Origin: WJLY01 sp964562405
GTDB lineage: Bacteria > Joyebacterota > Joyebacteria > Joyebacterales > Joyebacteraceae
Assembly: GCA_964562405.1 (NCBI GenBank)
Contig: CAZLTC010000022.1
Span: forward strand, 1 to 37,230
Length of the DNA: 37,230 bases
Direction: 5' to 3'
Below are positions 32,741 to 37,230 of the stretch, one piece after another. The notes below the pieces were generated by a model. That model worked only from the letters and a program-made list of their open reading frames with translations. It had not been told where the DNA came from and did no database searches. Numbering within the stretch: position 1 is the first letter of the stretch; each line of letters begins with the position of its first letter. Both the position numbers and the translations under genes were made by a program.

Positions 32741-33589
32741 ATGGCCGACATCAATCGCCTTGTCTCCCTCCTGTCGGGCAAGCTGTCCCGACAAGGTATC
32801 GAGAAGGGCCGCCGCAGTGAACTCATCACGCTCTGCCGCAAGCTGGGCGTTCGGTTCGGTGACCTGCGGCTTCTGAACCAGGCTCTCATGCACCGGTCGT
32901 ACGTCCACGACGCGGACATGAGCCGCGGCGAGTCCAACGAACGCATGGAGTTCCTGGGGGACGCCGTGCTGGGGCTCGTCGTGAACGAGCACCTGTACTC
33001 GAGGTACGCGAAGCGCCAGGAGGGACGGCTCACCAAGATCAAGTCGCTCATCGTGAGCGAAGCGGTGCTCTCGCGCACCGCTGAAGATCTCGATCTTGGC
33101 AAGTTCATCCACCTCTCGGATAACGAGAGGGCGTCGGGCGGCGAGCAGCGCGCTTCGATCCTGGCGGACTCGTTCGAGGCCCTCATAGCAGCGATCTACC
33201 TGGACTCGGGGCTCGGAGACGCGCGCCGCTTCATCGCGCGGCACCTTCTCTCGAGCATCGACGAACTTCTCGAGGTCGATGAGTACAAGAACTACAAGAG
33301 CGTCGTGCAGGAGTACGCGCAGAAGAAGTTCGGCTCGAGGCCGCGCTATCGTGTGGTATCCGCGAAGGGCCCGGAACACGAGCGGACGTTCTTCGTCGAG
33401 CTTCGCCTGGACGGTCGCTCACTCGGTCGTGGAGAGGGTAAGAACAAGAAGGAAGCCGAGCAGATGGCGGCGAGAAGCGCGCTCGGGAAGCTGGGGCTTG
33501 TCGAAGGGGAGGATGGGAAAGCGCGTAAGATCAAGAAGAAGAGGCGCAGTCGGCCGCGCCGCCGCAAGAAGAAGGAGAAGGCCTCATGA
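32741..33589 (+). CDS. rnc: Ribonuclease III
   Basis: A 282-residue double-strand-specific endoribonuclease for rRNA processing. The endonuclease signature NERMEFLGDAVLGLVV (about 66-81) carries the metal-binding acidic residues, with LADSFEALIAAIYLDSG as the second catalytic block. A double-stranded-RNA-binding domain follows (YKSVVQEYAQKKFGSRPRY to AEQMAARSALGKLG). The last 25 residues form an unusually basic tail (KIKKKRRSRPRRRKKKEK), which could strengthen RNA binding. The stop overlaps the next ATG (ATGA). Confidence 0.95.
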   Translation: MADINRLVSLLSGKLSRQGIEKGRRSELITLCRKLGVRFGDLRLLNQALMHRSYVHDADMSRGESNERMEFLGDAVLGLVVNEHLYSRYAKRQEGRLTKIKSLIVSEAVLSRTAEDLDLGKFIHLSDNERASGGEQRASILADSFEALIAAIYLDSGLGDARRFIARHLLSSIDELLEVDEYKNYKSVVQEYAQKKFGSRPRYRVVSAKGPEHERTFFVELRLDGRSLGRGEGKNKKEAEQMAARSALGKLGLVEGEDGKARKIKKKRRSRPRRRKKKEKAS

Positions 33590-34752
33590 ACTACTTCTTG
33601 ACGGAAGAGCAGGAGATGCTCAGAGACCTCTGCGCCCAGATCGCGAAGGAGAAGATGCTGCCTGTAAGGGCCGAGCTGGACGAAACGGGGGAGTTCCCCT
33701 GGGAGATCGTCAAGGTCCTGGCAGCCTCCGACATCTACGGCGTCTACATCCCCGAGGAGTACGGCGGGCTGGGCGGCGGTGTCATGGAGATGTGCGTCGC
33801 GGCCGAGGAGCTGTCGCGCGTATGCGGTGGCATCGCCCTGGCGTTCGCCGCATCCGCGCTCGGCGCGTACCCGATACTGCTGTTCGGCTCCGACGAGCAG
33901 AAGAAGAAATACCTCCCGTCAATCGCGGCAGGTGAGAAGCTGGCCGCCTTCGCCCTCACCGAGGCGAATGCCGGCAGCGACGCCGGAGCGATCGAGACCA
34001 GGGCGGTGGCCGACGGAGGCGAGTACGTCCTGAACGGTACGAAGCAGTGGATCACCGGTGGCGGGGAGGCAGAGGTCTACACGGTCATTGCCCGAACCAG
34101 CAAGGGCACGGGCATCCGCGGGATCTCCGCGTTCATCGTCGAGAAGGATACTCCCGGCTTCACGTTCGGCAAGAAGGAGAACAAGATGGGCATAAGGGCG
34201 TCGGCGACGCGCGAGCTCATCTTCCAGGACTGCCGCGTGCCAAAGGCCAACCTCATCGGCCGCGAGGGCATGGGCTTCATCGTGGCGATGCGCACGTTCG
34301 ACAAGTCGAGGCCAGGCGTGGCCGCGCAGGCCGTCGGCATAGCGCAGGGCGCCTTCGATGAGGCCGCGAAGTACGCCCGCCATCGCGAGCAGTTCGGGCA
34401 GCCCATCGCGTCCTTCCAGGGCATCCAGTTCATGCTGGCCGACATGGCCACGCAGATCGAGGCCGCCAGGTCACTCGTCTACCACGCCGCGCGTGTCGTC
34501 GACTCGGGAGCCAAGGACATCTCGAAGATCTCCGCGATGGCCAAGCTCTTCGCGTCAGACGTCGCGATGAAGGTGACGACCGACGCGGTGCAGATCCTCG
34601 GCGGCTACGGGTACATGAAGGAGTATCCCGTCGAGAAGATGATGCGCGATGCGAAGATCACGCAGATCTACGAGGGCACGAATCAGATACAGCGGTCGGT
34701 CATCGCCTCGTCGCTGATAAAGGAGAGCGCGGCGAAGGAGCGTGACGAGTAG
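33586..34752 (+). CDS. Acyl-CoA dehydrogenase
   Basis: A 388-residue FAD enzyme of the short/medium-chain (butyryl-CoA dehydrogenase-like) group, oxidising acyl-CoA to trans-2-enoyl-CoA or acting as enoyl-CoA reductase in bifurcating complexes. It has AFALTEANAGSDAG, TKQWITGGGEA, the ILGGYGYMKEYPVEKMMRD block and the catalytic E363 in IYEGTNQIQR. ATG 33586 overlaps the rnc stop and has AAGGAG upstream. Its electrons should go to the EtfAB pair encoded immediately downstream. Substrate chain length is not readable. Confidence 0.95.
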   Translation: MNYFLTEEQEMLRDLCAQIAKEKMLPVRAELDETGEFPWEIVKVLAASDIYGVYIPEEYGGLGGGVMEMCVAAEELSRVCGGIALAFAASALGAYPILLFGSDEQKKKYLPSIAAGEKLAAFALTEANAGSDAGAIETRAVADGGEYVLNGTKQWITGGGEAEVYTVIARTSKGTGIRGISAFIVEKDTPGFTFGKKENKMGIRASATRELIFQDCRVPKANLIGREGMGFIVAMRTFDKSRPGVAAQAVGIAQGAFDEAAKYARHREQFGQPIASFQGIQFMLADMATQIEAARSLVYHAARVVDSGAKDISKISAMAKLFASDVAMKVTTDAVQILGGYGYMKEYPVEKMMRDAKITQIYEGTNQIQRSVIASSLIKESAAKERDE

Positions 34753-34829
34753 CCGCGGTCGCTCGCGGGGCGCCTTGACCGCGCGGTGACCGTGTCTCGG
34801 GCTGACGCCGATCGAACGCGGGAGCAGCG

Positions 34830-35624
34830 ATGAAGATAGTGGTGCTCATCAAACAGGTGCCTGACACGACAGACGTCAGGATCGACAGGGAGACCAATAC
34901 TCTCGTGCGCGAGGGCGTGCCGTCGATCATCAACCCGTTCGACACGTACGCGATCGAGGAGGCGCTCCGGATCCGCGAGGGTTCGGGAGAGGGGACCGTC
35001 ACTGTCATGTCGATGGGGCCGCCGCAGGTCGAGGGCGCGCTGAGAGAGGCTCTCTCGCTCGGGGCGGACGACGCGGTGCTTCTCTCCGACCGGGCGTTCG
35101 CCGGGTCCGACACGTGGGCGACGTCCTACACGCTGGCCGCCGGGATACGCAAGCTCGGGGGCGCCGACGTCATACTCTGCGGCAAACAGGCCATCGACGG
35201 CGACACGGCGCAGGTTGGGCCTGGCGTCGCGCAGTTCCTCGACATCCCGCAAGTGACGTTCGTGCGCAAGCTCGAGGTCGCCGGTGACGGCACGGCGACG
35301 GCCCAGAGGATGATGGACGACGGCTACGACGTCGTTAGGACGCCGCTCCCGGCCGTCTTCACCGTGGTCAAGGAGATCAACGAGCCCCGTCTTCCGTCGC
35401 TCAAAGGTAAGATGAGGGCGAAGAAGGCCGAGATCACCGTGTGGGGGCAGGGCGACCTCGACGTCGACGCCGCGGAGCTGGGCCTCGATGGCTCCCCGAC
35501 GAGGGTCGTCCGCGTCTTCGCGCCGGAGCCGAGGGGCGGAGGTGTCGTGTTCGAGGGCGACCTGGATGAGAGCCTGGAGAAGCTGGTCCCCGAGATCGTC
35601 GGGATAGTGAAGGGCGGTTCGTAG
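34830..35624 (+). CDS. etfB: Electron transfer flavoprotein beta subunit
   Basis: A 264-residue EtfB. It begins MKIVVLIKQVPDTTDVRID and has NPFDTYAIEEALRI, SLGADDAVLLSDRAFAG and GKQAIDGDTAQVGPGVAQFL, all family features, with the ADP/FAD-binding C-terminal region. It pairs with EtfA downstream to accept electrons from the acyl-CoA dehydrogenase. ATG 34830 follows GGGAG. EtfB of bifurcating type binds a second FAD; I cannot settle from inspection whether its site is present, so bifurcation remains inference. Confidence 0.95.
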   Translation: MKIVVLIKQVPDTTDVRIDRETNTLVREGVPSIINPFDTYAIEEALRIREGSGEGTVTVMSMGPPQVEGALREALSLGADDAVLLSDRAFAGSDTWATSYTLAAGIRKLGGADVILCGKQAIDGDTAQVGPGVAQFLDIPQVTFVRKLEVAGDGTATAQRMMDDGYDVVRTPLPAVFTVVKEINEPRLPSLKGKMRAKKAEITVWGQGDLDVDAAELGLDGSPTRVVRVFAPEPRGGGVVFEGDLDESLEKLVPEIVGIVKGGS

Positions 35625-35656
35625 ACGCCCCGTCGACTCACAGCGAGAGGTCGGAT

Positions 35657-36853
35657 GTGAGCAGCATAGAGGTTCTGGAAGAACGTTGTGTCGGTTGTGA
35701 GCTGTGCATCAAGGCGTGTCTCTACGACGCGATCGAGATGCGCGACGGGCTCGCCGTGATCAAGGACAACTGCACGCTGTGCGGCGCCTGCGTAGACGCG
35801 TGCAAGTTCGACGCGATACTGCTTCGCAGGGACGCGGCGGCGGAGCCTGACACGCCGTCGGGCGAGTATAGAGGTGTCTGGGTCGTGGCCGAGCAGCGCA
35901 ACGGAGAAGTCCACGGCGTTACGTTCGAGCTTCTGGGCAAGGGCAGGGAGCTTGCCGATACGCTCGGTGTGCCGCTCGGGGCCGTGCTGCTAGGATCGGG
36001 CGTCCTCGAGATCGCCGATGATCTGGTGGCGCACGGAGCGGACATCGTCTACGTGGTCGACGAGCCCGCGCTAACCAACTACCAGGACGAACCCTACTCC
36101 GCCATCGTGGCGGAGCTGATCGTGCGGCACAAGCCGGAGATAGTCCTGACGGGAGCCACATCGACGGGCCGCTCGCTCATCCCGCGCGTAGCGATACGCG
36201 TGCGTTCGGGACTCACCGCTGACTGCACGGGCCTCGCCATCGACGACGAGAGCAGGAACCTGCTTCAGACCAGACCGGCCTTCGGCGGCAACATCCTGGC
36301 CACCATCGTGTGCCCGGATCACAGGCCGCAGATGGCCACCGTGAGGCACAAGGTGATGGTGCCGCTCGAGCGCGATGCCTCGCGAAAGGGCGAGGTCGTG
36401 CGCGAGAAGGTGGACGCGTCGCTTCTCGACTCGCGGGCGGCCTTTGTCGAGTTCGTGAAGGACATGACGCAGACGGTCAACATCGCGGAGGCGGACATCA
36501 TCGTCTCAGGCGGGCGAGGCATCGGCGGATCCGAGAACTTCAAGCTTGTCGCCGATCTGGCGGAGGCGCTCGGAGGGGCGGTGGGGGCTTCGCGCGCCGC
36601 CGTCGACGCCGGCTGGATCCCGTACTCGCATCAGGTGGGCCAGACCGGCAAGACCGTCCAACCCAAGCTCTACATCGCCTGCGGCATATCCGGAGCGGTG
36701 CAGCATCTTGCGGGAATGCAGTCGTCGAAGGTCATCGTTGCGATCAACAAAGACCCCGACGCGCCGATCTTCAAGAGCGCCACATTCGGGATCGTGGGCG
36801 ACCTGAACGAGGTTCTTCCGGCCCTGACGAGGAAGGTCAGGGCCGCTCTCTAG
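35657..36853 (+). CDS. etfA: Electron transfer flavoprotein alpha subunit with N-terminal 2[4Fe-4S] ferredoxin domain
   Basis: A 398-residue EtfA. Residues about 1-60 form a ferredoxin domain with CVGCELCIKACLYDA (C11, C14, C17, C21) and CTLCGACVDACKFDA. The EtfA body follows, with VWVVAEQRNGEVHGVTFELLG, LTGATSTGRSLIPRVAIRV, ADCTGLAID and the FAD signature YIACGISGAVQHLAGMQSS. A ferredoxin-tipped EtfA is known from ETFs that couple to ferredoxin (for example caffeyl-CoA and lactate systems of Acetobacterium). The GTG start at 35657 follows GAGAGG. The operon ends at the hairpin 36884-36922. Confidence 0.96.
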   Translation: MSSIEVLEERCVGCELCIKACLYDAIEMRDGLAVIKDNCTLCGACVDACKFDAILLRRDAAAEPDTPSGEYRGVWVVAEQRNGEVHGVTFELLGKGRELADTLGVPLGAVLLGSGVLEIADDLVAHGADIVYVVDEPALTNYQDEPYSAIVAELIVRHKPEIVLTGATSTGRSLIPRVAIRVRSGLTADCTGLAIDDESRNLLQTRPAFGGNILATIVCPDHRPQMATVRHKVMVPLERDASRKGEVVREKVDASLLDSRAAFVEFVKDMTQTVNIAEADIIVSGGRGIGGSENFKLVADLAEALGGAVGASRAAVDAGWIPYSHQVGQTGKTVQPKLYIACGISGAVQHLAGMQSSKVIVAINKDPDAPIFKSATFGIVGDLNEVLPALTRKVRAAL

Positions 36854-36883
36854 AGCATCCTCGCGACCGTATCCATGTGACAA

Positions 36884-36922
36884 GACACGGCCGTCCCCGG
36901 TTATCCCGGGGGCGGCCGTGTC
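36884..36922. terminator. Strong bidirectional terminator between convergent genes
   Basis: A 10-bp perfect outer stem (GACACGGCCG with CGGCCGTGTC) continues into CCCCGG/CCGGGG around a TTATC loop. It lies 31 bases past etfA and 31 bases past the stop of the minus-strand partial gene. U-tracts are short (TTGTC on the minus side), but the hairpin is very stable. Confidence 0.8.
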
Positions 36923-36952
36923 TGCAGAGGCCGTCTCAGCTGCGGCCCGCAC

Positions 36953-37230
36953 TCACGGGGAGACGCGCAGCTCACCCAATCTATCGTCGACCCTGTTGTC
37001 CATCGGTATGCACTCGGGCGGCGCCGGGATCGACTCCGGTAGGTCGGTGGCGGACTCCGAGATCTGCACGGGGAACTGCTCGAGTAGCCCCTCGGGCAGA
37101 ACGTTGGTCACCACCCGCCCGCTCATCTCCATCGGAACGGGAAGCCCGAGGGCGGCCAGCAGCGTCGGGGCGACGTCTACAGTGCTCAGACTCAGTGTGT
37201 GGGTCTGCTGCGGAAGGTGAGGACCGCGCA
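36953..37230 (-). CDS. Alkaline-phosphatase/sulfatase superfamily protein, C-terminal fragment
   Basis: The minus-strand frame is open from the window's right edge (last complete codon ends at 37228) to a TGA at 36953-36955, giving 92 codons. The translated part contains TVDVAPTLLAALGLPVPMEM followed by SGRVVTN, the typical tail of phosphodiesterase/nucleotide pyrophosphatase and sulfatase proteins of the alkaline phosphatase superfamily. Catalytic metal-binding residues lie upstream outside the window, so the substrate cannot be predicted. The extra C-terminal 40 residues are Pro-rich and not recognisable. It converges on etfA. Confidence 0.8.
   Translation of the reverse strand, partial: RGPHLPQQTHTLSLSTVDVAPTLLAALGLPVPMEMSGRVVTNVLPEGLLEQFPVQISESATDLPESIPAPPECIPMDNRVDDRLGELRVSP

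Overview
The window is a GC-rich (roughly two thirds G+C), tightly packed bacterial chromosome segment with almost all genes on the + strand. Lipid A acyltransferase-like and heptose-activating genes plus a signal-peptide-bearing beta-barrel protein indicate a diderm, LPS-type envelope. Ferredoxin-linked enzymes (2-oxoglutarate:ferredoxin oxidoreductase, a NuoE/NuoF pair, a ferredoxin-tipped EtfA, a DUF362-ferredoxin protein) point to a strict or facultative anaerobe. I cannot name the taxon from sequence alone; the gene content would suit one of the poorly cultured, high-GC anaerobic lineages. No rRNA, tRNA, CRISPR, phage or transposon was recognised.

Layout. (1) 1-9011: a two-component sensor kinase (5' end outside the window) and NtrC-type regulator, then rsmD, coaD, a GlcD-type FAD oxidase, obgE, dprA, a DUF362-ferredoxin protein and an LpxL/HtrB-like acyltransferase. 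(2) 9012-11990: a convergent/divergent interval holding a 119-nt imperfect palindrome, a bidirectional terminator, an outer-membrane barrel gene and a DUF3467 gene on the minus strand, and a + strand gene for an unrecognised protein built of three about 77-residue repeats with its own promoter and terminator. (3) 12014-13615: rfaE1-rfaE2 (separate heptose kinase and adenylyltransferase). (4) 13616-26817: a leader with a perfect 11-bp inverted repeat, a bacterial homologue of archaeal cyclic 2,3-diphosphoglycerate synthetase, then sucC-sucD-korD-korA-korB-korC-ndk-nuoE-nuoF and a 1218-residue fusion of a NuoG-like protein with a GltD/NfnB-like flavoprotein. (5) 26818-36853: rpmF-plsX-fabH-fabD-fabG-acpP-fabF-rnc, running by an ATGA overlap into an acyl-CoA dehydrogenase and then etfB-etfA. 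(6) 36884-37230: a strong bidirectional terminator and the C-terminal end of a minus-strand alkaline-phosphatase-superfamily protein.

How it works together. KorDABC would oxidise 2-oxoglutarate to succinyl-CoA and reduce ferredoxin (or run in reverse), SucCD would convert the succinyl-CoA to succinate with nucleotide triphosphate formation, Ndk would balance nucleotide pools, and the NuoE/NuoF/fusion complex is a plausible soluble device for moving electrons between ferredoxin, NAD(H) and NADP(H). The last is the best candidate in the window for an incompletely described system: the large subunit combines a NuoG-type [2Fe-2S] domain, a complete GltD-like FAD/NAD(P)H module, two ferredoxin-type clusters and a short molybdopterin-oxidoreductase-like domain that appears to lack a Cys/Sec metal ligand. 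The second candidate for novelty is the three-repeat protein at 11047-11910.
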